Source: Harmothoe impar (Eukaryota; Annelida; Polychaeta; Phyllodocida; Polynoidae). Taken from it: a stretch of DNA of 64,000 nt. The notes under the pieces are model-generated. The model made no database searches and was not told where the DNA came from. It was given only the letters and a program-made list of their open reading frames with translations. Below, one piece after another: positions 23,901 through 37,737 of the stretch. Within the stretch, counting starts at the first letter, position 1. Each line of letters opens with the position of its first letter. Position numbers and translations under genes: made by a program. The stretch covers positions 67,288,816 through 67,352,815 of the forward strand of contig OX381707.1 in NCBI GenBank assembly GCA_947462335.1, in the 5' to 3' direction.

Positions 23901-25385
23901 ATAGATGATAATCAATAAGACGTTTAATAATTGCATTTGGGTAAACACCTCTTTGGAAACACATCACAATTGGAGAAATGTTACTAATTATCCAAGGTGT
24001 TGGCATATATTCAATGGTCTTTTACTTTCTCAGTAATTGCAATACTTGGGAAACTAATTACATCTCGTCTTACTTGTGGCATGTATCAAATAGAGTGGAC
24101 TCATTCAGCACAATGCAATATTCGTATCTATCGTAACCAATTGGATATATCAAAATTCACTGCACAATGAAGCCATAGAAGTTAGTCAATGATGATGGTC
24201 GACATTGTCAGACTTGTTTCCCAGAGCAGTTGAATTATAGCATACCTGTTAGCTCAGGTGAGGAGCCCCCTGGAGACAGGTAGGCGCACAGGTGTATGTC
24301 TGTGTGTCTACCCACCTGCCTCCAGTACCCTCCTCACGTTAACCCCCCTCCCCCCACCCCTACTCCCCACCAACTCACACTAGGCTCTTCCCAGCTTATT
24401 TTAGATCTCTGAGCTCTTGGTGAGACCGACAAAGACTAAACTTGATATCTGAGCTGTAATGTGTAATGCAGGCATCCGTTGGCTGTGTGTGTGTTGGAGG
24501 GTGTGGGTATTTCATGCCAAAATAAGCCGTACTCAAATATAGCATGAAGTTATTTTGATCTTGTAAATGTTGAGAAGGCCGACAGTTAAAAACTTGTTGG
24601 GATACAGAGCGTGATGTCTGCCGCAGCATGTTTTCCCACGCAGACATGCCTCCCGTGACATGAAGCCTGGAGGAGTATCCATGCTATATTTGGCAATACA
24701 TGTAGTCTGATATGGTGCGGTAAATATGTGGTACCATGAAATAGCACTTGTGGTATTGAAAACGGTAGACGTGTTTCACCTCTTCTGTAGCTAGCTCACA
24801 TGGATATACCAACAGTGAGTCGTGAAAAATACAAAATAAATTGAGCATCTGATGCCATCAGGTCTTTGATGGTAGAGTTTGGGTACCAGAGCTCATGAGC
24901 AGTGAGGGACAAATGATACCAATGTTGAAAGTTTGCAATACGGTTGAAAAAGAAACTAAGAGAATGCTGCAAAACAGGAGTGGTATCGACCTGCTGATTG
25001 GTAGTACTGGTGCAGTGGCCCAGCATCAATATTGAACACTTTGAGTTGCAGTGGGAGTTGCCGCCAATCGGGGGGTGGGGGGGGGGGAGAGGCAGTCAGG
25101 GGGTGGTTGATGCCTGGACACATGTTTGTAGGCGGCATGGTGACTGGGTGGAGGGGGGGGGGGCTGGGAGGATAGGTAGCTGGGTAGGGCAGGCAGTGTA
25201 GTGCTCATCGATCACAGTTCGATACAGGATCAATCAATAGCGTTGGCGGCGTACTGCAGCCACTATTGGTGGACAGACCATGTAAAGCACTGCCGTAAAG
25301 TGGGCTTATTATTATCTGATGCCACTATTTGAGGTAGACTTGCTCAAACCTCATCTAAAATTTTAAATATGAGATTGTTCATGTT
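20966..25385. other. Intronic stretch, nothing gene-like recognised
   Basis: It holds a short hexamer repeat (CAACGT-type) at 21241-21270, GTAG-type microsatellite sequence around 22620-22660, and a small hairpin with 15-bp arms CTGGAGACAGGTAGG (24270-24284 and 24311-24325). A 63-codon ORF at 21346-21537 and others nearby are not recognisable proteins. Confidence 0.5.
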
Positions 25386-25387
25386 TA

Positions 25388-25461
25388 TTGTAAATATTTT
25401 CGCGCTTTTTCGCGGGATTGGAAATCAGCGAAAATATGTCCAGCGCAAATATTTTATACAG
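25388..25461. mobile_element. Short TA-flanked MITE remnant with TTTTCGC arms
   Basis: Ends TTGTAAATATTTTCGCG and, on the other strand, CTGTATAAAATATTTGCGC are inverted relative to each other, with TA on both sides. It resembles the larger copy at 37569-37737. At 74 bp it is probably internally deleted. Confidence 0.4.
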
Positions 25462-25463
25462 TA

Positions 25464-28358
25464 TTGAATCAATGTGTCATATTTCGGAAAACCGCCAATT
25501 CAAATACACAGGAAATTGTTCAATAATTTAGCAAATTTGTGAAAATTTGTGCACAAATATCTACGTTTGCAGTAGAATGTCTGAAGTTCCCTCTGTTTAT
25601 GACTAAAACCCCGAAGAACTTGTTCTGAATTTTGAACTTTGATTAAATAAACCCAGACCTGTTGATTCCTTGCTGATCATAGCCACCAAAATGAAATGTC
25701 AACGTAAATAAAAATAGCTCTTACGAGAGCACGCCAAAAAGATGGAAGAGGGAGTAACATGACAGGCTCATCTGCCACAAGTCAGTGGAAACTGTCAAGA
25801 AAAAATAACCCAAAGTGGGGACAAAAAATAGTAAAAAGTGAAGGAGACAGATTGAATGTCAGTTTCCTTTGTTGCCTATCTGGGACGTGAGCAGACGACA
25901 ATGCGGCGGTTTTGCCGCGCTATTTGGATTACATAGTGGCAGGCAGGGAGGTGTGCTGCTCCACTGGTGGTCTGTAGTCATCTGTCAGTGTCTGCTGCAG
26001 GGAGGCCGAGCCGGGATCCTCCACCCTCCACCATAGGCCAATGTAACCCGAATGAAGTGCATACAAGATGTAAGAAAGAGAAATAATAATGATAAAATGA
26101 ATTCGACAGCCACTGGGCAGCTCCGCAGTCTTATCGGGGTACCATCCTTATGTGTCGTTGAATTGGATTGCACGCGAAGTTGAACTGATAAAATTAGAAA
26201 GAGAACAAAAATATATTTCACTCTGCCTATGATGGGAATTGCCTCCTCTGCGTTCCTAGAAATGAATCTCACAAATATGATCAATAGCAATTTTATGCAA
26301 TGCATAATTAAAGGAACAGAAAAAGGAATAATATAGAGGAGAGAGTACAATGAGTATAGAAGGGTTAAAAGAGGCAGTGAGAGGGAGGTGGGTAGTATAA
26401 AGCATTGGGAGGGGCTGCCTCCAGGCGGGGCTTTGTGCCTCCTCTCCTGGTGAGGACACCCACCCTCTCTAACTGTACACACGGCACATCTCCTTCCACC
26501 CACTGCTCCTCTACCCAACCCCAGGCCTGCAGGCCTCCACCACCACCACAGTGTCTAGGACTAGAATGTTGATGTGTTTGTGTAGCAGACTCTCCAGACT
26601 TGGCCCAGGAGGCTGGATTACTGTGGACAATAGGCTACTATAGGCTCCTAGAAGCCTGCTATGAATATGCGCATAAAAGAGGGGGTTCCATCCAATAGGC
26701 TTTCCATCCAGACGTTTGTCATCAAAGCGAGATTTTATATATTGATGTTAAGATATGCAACTCCATTGTCAGTGAAGCTACCAGATGCCATCGGAAACTA
26801 TGTCCAATGTCCAAATGGGGGAGAACACTACTTCTTTCCCAGTATTATGCATGTATTATAAATTGCATATGAAAAAAAAGGCCGTGGCTTAAAGGCTACA
26901 AGGCAAGACAGTCACAGCTGTATTATTAACATACCGGTAATTATCGATGTCGATTCCGTCCACCACCCGTGCAGTTGGACGTGGATGTTGCATCTCGTTT
27001 TCTGAAAAGCAGACGACATTTTATCCAACTCTGCGGCTTCCCGCCAGGTGACGCGGCACCCTCCGCTGGTTACTGTCGGTTCTGTTTAGTTCTACCACGA
27101 ACCAGCAGTGAATGTACAGACAGAACTGGAGCTCTCCATTTGTACTAGTTGTAGACCAAACTGTTAGTTTAACTGCTCCATTAAGAATTCCATCTTGTAT
27201 TCATCTCACAATCGGAGTCCGGGAAGTATCTAGATAACTGATAGCCTACTATCATTGGTCTGCAAGCAGCTCTCGCTGTGACTCAGCGGTGGACCTACAG
27301 TGGCTTCCCATGTGGCTTCCGACTTGAAGGCCTACAGTGGCTTCTTGGCTGAAGGAGGCTTTACCTTACCTCGGGAGTTCTCTGTTGGATTTGCAGGTAC
27401 AATATATACACGTAAAACTATACAATAACTGGTATAAACGTGCGGTTTCAAATCGGAGGCAATTAGTGATAATTGTCTCATTAAACATCAACATTTTAGC
27501 TGGTAATCTTGTGCCTTGAAGGCGTCTGCTAATTTGCAATTATAGAAAACATCTTGATGTATGATGGCACATTAATCATACAGAAGTCCCTGCATCACTT
27601 ACTATTCCAGTTGTTGGTGAGTAAAAAGTGTCTTATTTTGGTTGGGTTGATGTGCACTTGAAGGGTGGCCTAGTTTCTGGTGACTGAGTGAGTGTTCTGG
27701 TTCAAGTGCAAATTGCGTTGGTACTGACTAGCTGTCACTCTAAATCCGAGTCTTTGGTAAAAATGGTAACGGAGCTGAACGCTTTCTCATCTCGTTGTAA
27801 CAACACCCCGACGTGACATTACCGCTGATGACTTTGTAAATGAGATGGTCGGTCAAAAGGCATTATTTAGGAAGGTTCAATGATTAAATTGCCCCTAAAA
27901 ATAGGATTATAAGGATATAATATTCCTGGCCACTTTGCTAAATGACAAGTGGGTCATGCTTTGGTTATAAAATAGGCATTGTAATGATAGTAATGGCACA
28001 GGAGTCCTCTTAAAAGCGGTTTACAATCCTGAGGTCTGTCTGTCATTTTATGAATGTATCCAAAAGGGCAAAAAAAAAAGTCAAAATGGAAAATGGCATT
28101 ATTTGGATTTCGCATCCTCCTGCAGCACTAGGGCATAGTGTGCTGTGTAAGATAGCTACAGTAACAAAGGATGTGTTTCTGAGACTGTCCATGTGACCAG
28201 AGAGGTGACTTACTGGTAAAGCCGGAAGAGGGTGTGACCATGTTTATCCCATGAACCCTACACCCCTGTAGCCCTACCATGGTCGTGGAGCCCCGTTTTA
28301 CACTGTACACCTGTCAACACAGGCTGTCCCACGTTAGTGTGCTTTTTCTCACGTTAGG
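25464..28358. other. Intronic stretch, nothing gene-like recognised
   Basis: It contains the minus-strand ORF described separately (25985-26518). A cluster of GTGGCTTCC words at 27290-27345 recurs at 29885-30070, 38165-38190 and 38565-38635. Confidence 0.5.
25985..26518 (-). other. Open reading frame of 177 codons, status unknown
   Basis: This is the longest ORF outside a minisatellite. The predicted product starts MGRGAVGGRR. It has long hydrophobic runs in the middle (around residues 40-85, 100-112 and 138-162), which would suggest membrane segments if it were made. I do not recognise the protein. No splice or promoter context supports it, and a few ORFs of this size are expected by chance. 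It lies antisense within the intron. Confidence 0.12.
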
Positions 28359-28362
28359 TTAA

Positions 28363-28585
28363 CCCTTTAACGGCCGCATAGTACATCAATGTAGTATGCC
28401 CAGGTTCATGAATGCAGCCCCTGTGAGTAGCTTGTCGGTGCTGCATTCAAGCATCATTATTGACTCTACAATGTTGATATACCCTCGAAGGGTCGGCATG
28501 ATGGTAAATGCAGCCCAGGCGAGTTACTTACCAGAGGTGCACTACGCATTATTACGATCAGGGCATGTATGCAGCCATTGCAGGG
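28363..28585. mobile_element. TTAA-flanked MITE, copy 3 (piggyBac-type, decayed right end)
   Basis: TTAA at 28359-28362 precedes CCCTTTAACGGCCGCATAGT. The interior has GGTCGGCATGATG. The right end is eroded to CAGGG followed by TTAG. Length is about 223 bp. Confidence 0.65.
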
Positions 28586-29000
28586 TTAGGGAGGCGCTGG
28601 GTGGGACAGTACTTGGTATGCCTCCCAAGTCTGCTCCCATCTCACCTCCTGCCTCCTTACCTGCCATGTTTACCTGGGGTTTGCTCTTTTTACCTGGTCT
28701 TAAAGGAATGTACAGCGCACCTGGTTGGGCTGGGGAGGTGGAAAAAGCAGAGCAGCTAAGTTGGGAGAGGCCGAGGGTGTGAAAAAGGCCTAAGACAGGT
28801 GTATTCGGCTAGCGATCTGTTAAAAGATGCAGATGGGTAAAAAAAAAGACTCTCTTCTCACAGGCACACTTAACATCTTCGTTCCCCATCCAGTCACCAC
28901 ACCATGTGGTAAACAGGGAGGCAGTTCATGAGGCAAGATGGAATTTATGTGCATTCTGTTAGCATACATAACGCTAAGTTTGCACCTAAAGCCCCCCAAA

Positions 29001-29020
29001 CACTATAATTAATTATAGTG
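29001..29020. other. Perfect 20-bp palindrome CACTATAATT/AATTATAGTG
   Basis: Each arm is the exact reverse complement of the other with no loop. The centre TAATTAATTA contains overlapping TAATTA homeodomain-type core words. Confidence 0.7.
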
Positions 29021-32000
29021 CTAAACTTGAAACTCATAAAGGCATTGTAGGACATTCACCGCTGAAACTTTTACCTATACTGCTGGTAACCGAGGACATC
29101 CTTGAAGGTTAGCCTTGAAGGTTAGACATTGGATGGGGGCATTCCCCTCTAAGGGTCATCAGTGATGGAGTGGCCACATTGTCATCCTAACTGCCTCTCC
29201 ATGTCTGCTCAGAGCTAGTTAATGTCCTTTGACGTCTTTGGTGCCCTGTAAGTCTGAGGGCAATGCACCACACGAGCGGGGGAAGGAGAAGGGCTTAGAT
29301 CCAAAGCCATTGACCTTTGATGGTTGAGACTCAGAGAGCTATGGAACGAGGATACGTACAGGTTGGGTGGAGAACTGAGGGTGAATTGCTGGGCCGTCCT
29401 TCTAGTGCAGGGATCACTTTTAATTTCCAAGGTCTGCATATGATTTTTTCGAGAAAATACCAAACTAAAGGGAAACAGCTTATGAAAGATTAAGGAATGC
29501 CTTGGGAGTGCGGAAAAATATACTGGGTTAATAGCTAAGAGCACTGTAGCTATAAGAAGGGAAGAGGTGACTAGCATTTTAAGACAACACAGTGCTATTT
29601 CCATGGTCTATGTGGACGGCAGTCTATATACTCACAATGATAAAGTAGAGGAGTGTCGCTGTCTGGCTTGCCGTGCTATATATCATAGACAGCAGGTTGT
29701 CTGAGTGAGTTAGCAGATTACTTACACCTCCCTACCTCAGGACACCGTTAACATCCATGTAGACACACGGGGGCCGACAGATGAAGAGTGTGCTATTGGG
29801 TTGTATCGATATACAAACTGAGTTCCCTCTGTTCATGAGGACATGAGTGACCTATTTGTTGACTCTTGGCAACATTTTAAATGGAGTGGCTTCGTTGTCA
29901 GTGATGTGGCTTCCAACCTGGCTTCAGTGTTAGGAAGGTGGCTTCCAGTGTTTCCTTCGCCCTTCCAGTGTGTGGCTTCAACATTGGGTCTATCGTGAGT
30001 GATTGTTTCAATGTGGCTACCTCGCAACGAACGTTGCTTGTGGTCTGGCTTCAATGTCAGCGAGGCAGCAGCAACATTTTTGAAGCAGCATTCAATATGG
30101 TTGCCGGAATACATGTACAATGATCTAACATATTATGACACATACATGTGTACAGATTTTAGATCACACTGCTTCATATTGATAGTGCAGTGAGTCGGTG
30201 TCAGATAGTGACCTGTATTTAGTAACGTCCTAGCTGCTGACCCGAGGTGAATAGCACTGGTGTACAATACTCAGGTACTAACAGGTCATTGCACCAGTTC
30301 CCTGTGTTAGTGTGAGCAGCTCACCTATTGCTCGATACAACTCAGCCGCCTTTGTATGTGGCATTGTGTCCAGTGGGAGGTGGGGGGGCGCACCTAAGCT
30401 ATAGGGAACGCCCTACACCTGATGGGTTCGTACAGTAAAGGTATGCCTTCATTGATCTTATACAATAATGTACTAAATAAACCACACCCGACCACTGTGG
30501 AAGTAGATGTAGGGGTATATTAATAGCAGGTGCCCTTTACTGGAGTACCTGTAGTATTGATAGGTTGCCTGATGAGGGCAAGGAAATGTTGCACCCACCT
30601 GCCTTGTATACCCCATCTCCAGGCACGCAGCCCCATGCGTGCCTTACCTCCACCCCCGTTACAACCACTGCATGCCTTCTGGCCCCAATGGAGCTCATTG
30701 CACCACCAATCGTGCACCCATTTAACCACTTGGCGGCGATGGATCTTGGCCATGGGCATTGAGCTGGGAGTGGGCGAGCTTGTAGTGTGTGTGTGTGGGT
30801 GGCGGGTTGGGGGTGTTAATAATGAAGGACGCGTGTCGACAGGACGTGGCACTGAATGACGGCCGACGGGGTGGCGTGCCACTAGGAATCAGTGCTCAGA
30901 GGACAGGCTATTCTGAGGCTATTCTGAGAAGGTTATTGATCCCAGCCCTCATCTTATATAGAGGAGAGAGTGTATGGAGAGGATTATTACCTCTGAAGCT
31001 GCATAATGGTATGTGTAGTGGGGGGGGGGGGGCTGGAGGTATGGATGAGATTAGTGTATGTGGGGCATATATTGATCTACACTATACCTTCACAATTTAC
31101 CCATTATGTGTACCTCACAGTAGGCAGGTCCTATGCACAACCTACTCCTCACACAGCCCCCATTGCCCACATATAAACAATGAGACTCCATTACCCAGGA
31201 CACCTGGAGTTGCTCCCAGACCGGAAGTAAGCTATCTACCACTTCCGGCACGAGCAGAGCTGCTCTATGATACAAGTAGTCCAGTTCCCATTAATTTAAT
31301 GATGGACCCAGACAGGAATGCCGCTATACTTTTGATCTGCTTCCTATATTGTCCTATATTAAAAGACAATAGGACTAAAAACCATTATAGACACCACTAT
31401 GATAACAATGATGTCAATTTCTTGCCTTTGCGGGAAATCCTACCCTTTTTGTGAGTTCTTCTATCAATCTAATTACCAAATTCCTAACATTTGCTGCATG
31501 TTGTCTACCCAGGAGTGGCATCTCTCCAACAAACCAATCTCACTTCCATAGGGAATTCCCAACAAAGTGGCCGTGCTCTCTAGTGTAGACCGTATATGCC
31601 AGTAGCGGGAACCTGTTGGCTGAATAGCTGACCACTAGACGATGATATAAGGTGGTGCTCGGCAACAAATCAACCCTGAAATGACCTGAAGCCCCTGGAG
31701 ACGGGAAGCGGGTTAATCAGGGACCCTCTGAGGTCTTCCTGTTACTGACGCAGCTCCAAGCAGAAATTTGGCAAATGAGCCTTCCAGAATCTGCTTGGAG
31801 ATTGCACAGGAGCAGCTCTAATGAGCTGGTTGTGTCGCTACCTGAGGTGCTTCCGGCGGTATGTCATTAGGAGCTACCTACTGGTAACTAGCGTCGGCAC
31901 TTGTACCTAAAGCAGTCTACCTGATGGACGCGTATTTCCCCATCTAATTAGATAGAGATATCTACCGTATGTAGGCGCACTGATTTATATCTATATATTT

Positions 32001-32640
32001 ATATCTGGATATAGGTGGTTCTTAGACATGTGACATTTCATTTATAGCCCTCAAAGCAACCTCCAGCCGACCCCACCTACATTTCAATGTTTCATCCCCT
32101 TGGATCCGCCACAGAGCTATTAACTCTGGTTATGCTCTAAAAAAGAAAGAAATCGATGCATTCCTCATGCAATATGTATACGTGTGTGCGAGATGGGTAC
32201 TATTTGAAAACACACTCAATGGAAACATATTCAACAAGGTTTCTAAAGCCAATAATAAACATAAATAGCCAGAGATAGCGAAGGGGTGGAGAGAGAAAAT
32301 CGATATTGGTAAAAGGTTGGGTGTTGTATGGTTGCCAAAACGCCAGCCGCCCCTCCATGTGACGATGGCGTGTAGTGGTGACATTAGGTCTTTACAGCCC
32401 CTACTAGACTGCCATCATAGGCCACCCCTCCAGTGGGTTTTAGTGTTATTGTTGCCGTGCTGCACAGACCCCTGCTTTGTCTCCTGCTGGTAGGCTATAT
32501 TATTTTCAATGATGGCGTGTGGCTGGTTATTTATTCATGGGTCAGTGGTTGTAGGTGAGACCCGTCCAGACTACCTTAGTACCCATAGTCTATCCAACCG
32601 CACACCTGTGGTGCTCCCCTGACTGGTAATGTGTATACCA

Positions 32641-32654
32641 GTTACCATGGAAAC
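32641..32654. promoter_or_regulatory. RFX X-box-like site GTTACCATGGAAAC
   Basis: A close match to the X-box consensus. It differs from the 9995 site at one base. Confidence 0.4.
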
Positions 32655-35090
32655 AGGAGCATGTAGGAGTCTGGGCTGGATGCGGTGTATGACCCCCCTG
32701 GGCAGCCTCAGATTGTATAAAGCTAGGGGTTATCTTAGTACATGCACTGGGGTGTGACCTGAAGGTATTGAGGAATGAGGTCCTATATCATTGTGTGATG
32801 GGGCATTGATGCCACCTTGACCTGAATGTGCAGCAATGAATGCTTCACATGTGTAGGGGTGTGGTATAGGAGATTAATTAACTATAAATAATATTATCAA
32901 GCCCATAAATGATAAAGTAGTTAGAACCCTAGGTCAATCTGTGTGAGATGCTGTAGTTTCCCCTCTGAGAACATGCTACACGATTAGAAAAAAAAAGTAA
33001 TTTGCACTCTACCCTTATCAAGCCAATTCCCCCATAATATCTGTGTACCTGTCAGTTACCAATCGCGTTTGTTGCAAAGTAGGATTTACATACCTGAGGT
33101 TGATTACCCTGGCCTCCATAAAGATCCCAGGTGAGGAGAGGAGCTCCCAGGCCACCCTGTACACACCCCCTCTGTCACTCTGGTGACTGATGACGGTTAG
33201 CCGTTGTAAATGTTGCATGTGAGGACATTATAGAGAAGCCCCATGGCTGCATGCTCTGATTGGGAAGGTAAATGATCATGCTAACATCAAATAGATGTTT
33301 AGTCATAAATCGGTCATTATGAACAATTCATAATGGCCTGTGTAAGTTGGTTGACCTATTGATACCTCTATAAAGTGTAATATAATACTATGAGCTATAG
33401 TTTAAGTATCCATGATGAAGAGATTCCATGAAAACCGCCACTCACATTGAGGTACCAATATAAAGCCACAGTTACTGAAATATTATCAAGATAACTTTTA
33501 AATGACCAATACTAAATCAGTAACGCATGTGACTATTAGAAACAGGAAACATGAAAAGATAATGGACTCGTGATGTGACTACCTGTAGTTGTATGTTGCA
33601 GTTGTGTATAGATGTTGCCCCCGATTGCCCCCTCGTGGCAGGTCTATAAATTACAAATCAGAGCAGGTCCCTGGAGGGGCAGATTGCATTACTTCCCTGG
33701 TCATGTTCTCTACATGCTTTCACACGCCCACCCCCTGCAGAGCAATTGTCGTGTTAGCATAGAGCCATGTTGGTATTTATATACATGCCACATGCAATAC
33801 GACATAACAGGCACACAATACCCCATGCCATGTTCTATAGACATGGACATAGTTTGGTGTGGGTTTACTGTATACAATGATATATACAGACAAAATAGGA
33901 TAAAAATACATAGAGATTGCTGAGCTATGATACATGTCCTATTGTTGGTGGTAAAGTGTGCAAGTCACTACTACTACAAAGTCATGCTAAATATACATGT
34001 ACATATTGGTTTTGTATTTAACAGGATGTATGTACGTTTAATGTATACATCTATAGTGAAAGTACACATGGGTAGGCCCCCTATGTAATGTTATTCTGTT
34101 TCCTGTTTCAATATAATATATACACGGATCCACATATTCCTGCCCCTAGATCAACAGTATAGCTCTGCCAGACATGTTTGTGAACATGAACAAAATAAGT
34201 ACTATAGGAGAATATAAATGACCTTCAAAAGAAGGTAAGATATACAAATAAATTGAAAAAAAAAGAGGCAGACCTGACCTATATAGATGCCGAGGAGACT
34301 GTATAGCGTATGTATGTATAGAGTAAAGCGTCACGCTGGGGGCTGGTTATTATGGAGTAATAAATCAGTGTAATTGAAGATTCTGACAATGTAGGCCATG
34401 TGTGCCCTGGGTAAGCACGTCATGCCACACACCACAACCCGTCACCTATGTCTATATACATCCCGTCTTTCTACTCAGGATGCACAGACATATAGACACA
34501 CAACAATATAATGTAGTACATAATAAGATTAGATCTACTACACCCCCACCCCCCAACACACACACTCCCACATGCTAGTACACTACCAACTGACACTATT
34601 AAGACTCCACCCCCAGGGATTTGTTTCTAGTTTCTTCTTGCCTATACCTACCTACCTACAAATCCCGTCAAACAAGTTTAAATCACATGGATAGTCGATG
34701 GGGTAGTTTTCGATAACCATTAATTATGTCGTCTTGAGCCAACCGGTCGTTAATCTATCAAAAAGATAAGCTACAATGTTGATAGGCATGCTTAAAAGAT
34801 TCTGCATTTTTGGCGACAACTGTGAAGCTTCTCCCTTCGCTGGTGGGTATGTTACAGTGTGTAGGTGAGCCTGGTGTTGATGTATTGTCTGTGAGCACAT
34901 AGTGTCAGGTTGGTGGAGTGTGTAGCGGCGAGCAGCTCGGGGGAGGTGTGGGTCAGGTGGGTGGTGATGGACGAGCAGGTTAAGGTGACTACATCCATCA
35001 TGAGGCACTCAGCTACACCTCCACTCCAGGGGACAAGGGACCACTCACCTGTATTACCATGGTGAGGGAAAGGAGACTTTTAGTGGAGGT

Positions 35091-35108
35091 GGGGGGGGGG
35101 GGGGGGGG
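35091..35108 (+). repeat. G18 homopolymer
   Basis: Eighteen consecutive G immediately after TAGTGGAGGT. Confidence 0.9.
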
Positions 35109-37568
35109 TATGATTAATAAGCAGGTACATGTATTGTATGGCACCTGGGTCTTTGTATATAACATATTATTGGCTCCCATTTCACTAATGGGTATGCTAC
35201 CAGTGAGCTCTCTGTGGGCCGACTGGATATGTCCCATGGCTTCCACTCCATCTGGCAACATCATTACGGTATTGAATATGTCCCACAGTGACAATAGCTC
35301 TGGCTAACACACAAAATATGATTTCACCAGCTATTTTAATAAATCAATGGTGATTCTTAAGTTAAATGACCGGATTAATCTGCTGATGTCGGTGTCACTA
35401 TGTTATAACGACCCTGGTGTATCGATTGCTATACCTTGTCAATAAATGGTGCAACATTCAGTCATGGCTATAGTGTATTGACATGCCAGGTAATAATCAA
35501 TAGTGGTCGTGTGTTATATCCAGAGGCTGCTAATATTACATGAGGCATGTATAACTGAGGTACAGTATTCACTGAGAGGCTTGGCCTGTACCATAACTGT
35601 GACATAAGACGGTCCTCTGGGTGTTAACCACATTTGGCATCCCCTGTGGCCGCCTGTGGACACAAGTTGTCACCTGTTGATGGATCAGGTAGGCCTTGTG
35701 CCAGGTGTGCTGGGCAGGGTGGGCACCACACACACTGTAGACTACCCCCCCCCCCCCCACCCTCACCTGTATACAAAGGTACCTGCTGCACAAACACACG
35801 TCTGGTGTTGGGTAGAGAGAAAAAAAGAAGAATAGACTCTCTAAACTAGGCCGATAATTAACCTAGGGAACCGAGGAAGAATACGTACAAATATCACTTT
35901 AAATTGCTATGGTGACGTATATGTATTGCATTTTCTGTTCAAAGATCACGGCTGAAAATCCTCAATTGTTTCCTGGATTTCAAGGGCCTATTCTTATCTA
36001 GATAGGAGCTCCTTAATCTCCTATTTGCATATAATATAGATTTAGACTAGCTTCCTGAGTATACTTCAGTGCAAGACATAATAAAGGAGTATCCCCACTC
36101 TTGTGAATGGTCCACAAGGTCTTCTGTTGTATTCTATATTCAGCCCCTCGTGGTGGAGTCCAGGATGGGCTAACACTCCTGTAGCATTGACATTCTGCAT
36201 ATCTGCCATCCGCCCGGGGAGGAAGGCCTTTACATGTCTGACAATCTCAGTGCCTCCAGTACTTTTGTATTCTGTATCGCCTCCTGCTGCATGGTGCCTG
36301 GGGAGTAGTACTACTCCTCCTCCTGCTCCTCCTCTCCCACCACTCACTCTTCTGGCCAGCCACCACCTCCCTCCCTCCCTACATTACACCCCCTCCCTCT
36401 CCCTTCTCCCCCCCCCCCTCCTGCTCGCTCCACGCGGAGACGGCGGCTGCTAACCGGCCCACCGGCAGGAGGAGGAGGAGGCAGCGCCAGGGGCGGGCAG
36501 GCAGGGACCCACCACCAGCAGGCCTCCCTCAGTACAGAGAGAGCACTCACCGGTGTCTCTACTCCTCGTGTTGTACGCCACACCACTCTGTAATACTACT
36601 GCCACTCCTACTACTACTGCTACTACAGTAGCCTCCCATGGACTAGTACCCCGACCACCTCCTCCAGTACATTGGGATTTAGTAGCAGTATACAGGTGAG
36701 TTGTACATACCCCATGACCCCTCTGTGAGTACCCTGTCTGTACCACCCTGGTGACACCCTGGAGGAGCACCACGTCAAGTAGAGCACCAGGAGGAGCGGC
36801 CACCACGTCTCCACCGGCCGCCTCCCGGTGCTGGCCGACCTGGATCTCAGACTGCTGGTAGCACCAGGAGGAGTGAGGCAGGGGGCTAGTGTTGTTGTGC
36901 GTTCTGCTTGTTGAACCACAGGAGATATTTTTCCATTGATGAGTAATGGTCTTTGGGTGGATCTCTGGAGACAGTTGTCAGTACCCAAATGTACCCTTCC
37001 TGGTTTGGGTTTGGGCTGAGACTACCTGTATTACTCAGTCTCAGCCTCTCAGGGGTTAGGCCTGCCAGGTTGCTGTTGTTTATAGCAGAGAAATGGTGAA
37101 CATCTATGTGTATTGAGGGTTGCACAGCTGCAAGAAAATCGTAAATTAGCCGGCATGTGGCGGCCAAATACCATGATGACGATAACACGCCGGTGTATCC
37201 ATACCTGAACATATGTTTAGTTGTGGCATACCTAGGTCAAGGCTCCTCCTGCTCCTCCCATACACCACAGCCTACCCGGTAACCTGAGCAGGCAGCCTGG
37301 AGTACTGGAGGAAGGCAGGGGGGAGGTGCTGGAGGAGACAAATGGTTTACATCTGTCTGCGTGGTGGTGTAGGAGCAGGGTGAGGAGGGAGGCTGCTATA
37401 TTTGTGAAAGGGGGAGGTGTAGGATATCTACAGCAGCCTGGGCATTGGCCGCAGTCAGAGAGTACTACTCCACCAGTTGTTATTATAGCTAGCTTGTTGT
37501 GAGGCTGACTTGTCCCCTGCTGTAGCCTCCTCCCACGTTCTCCCCCACCTCCCTCCTCCTCCTGTATG

Positions 37569-37737
37569 TACTGTGGTCGTACTTTATTTCGCTGGGTATA
37601 TATTTTCGCTATATTCACGGAAATGAAAAATCCGCGAAATTCTTATATGCTACAGTATGGAATAAATACCCGCGAATTAGTCTTTTTTGCCACATCAGCG
37701 AAAATTTACACCCGTGAATATAAGTACTTTCACAGTA
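37569..37737. mobile_element. TA-flanked MITE (169 bp)
   Basis: Left arm CTGTGGTCGTACTTTATTTC and right arm (reverse complement CTGTGAAAGTACTTATATTC) begin and end next to TA. Both continue into GGGT-rich and TTTTCGC words. A TA duplication suggests a Tc1/mariner-type origin. A shorter relative lies at 25388-25461. Confidence 0.5.

Larger units (their letters stand above)
28590..37568. other. Intronic stretch with a palindrome, an X-box, G runs and GC-rich patches
   Basis: I find a 20-bp palindrome (29001-29020), an X-box-like site (32641-32654), G13 at 31020-31032, G18 at 35091-35108, C14 at 35745-35758 and C11 at 36408-36418. From 36290 to 37560 the sequence is rich in CCTCCT and similar pyrimidine blocks. 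Minus-strand ORFs at 36886-37212 and 36623-36988 look mildly protein-like but match nothing I know. Elsewhere I see nothing. Confidence 0.5.

Noticed and set aside
34724..35294. Two adjacent minus-strand ORFs with a CAG/GTGAGT donor between them
   Set aside because: The upstream ORF reads through the G18 tract (poly-Pro), the frames do not join as exons, and no family is recognised.
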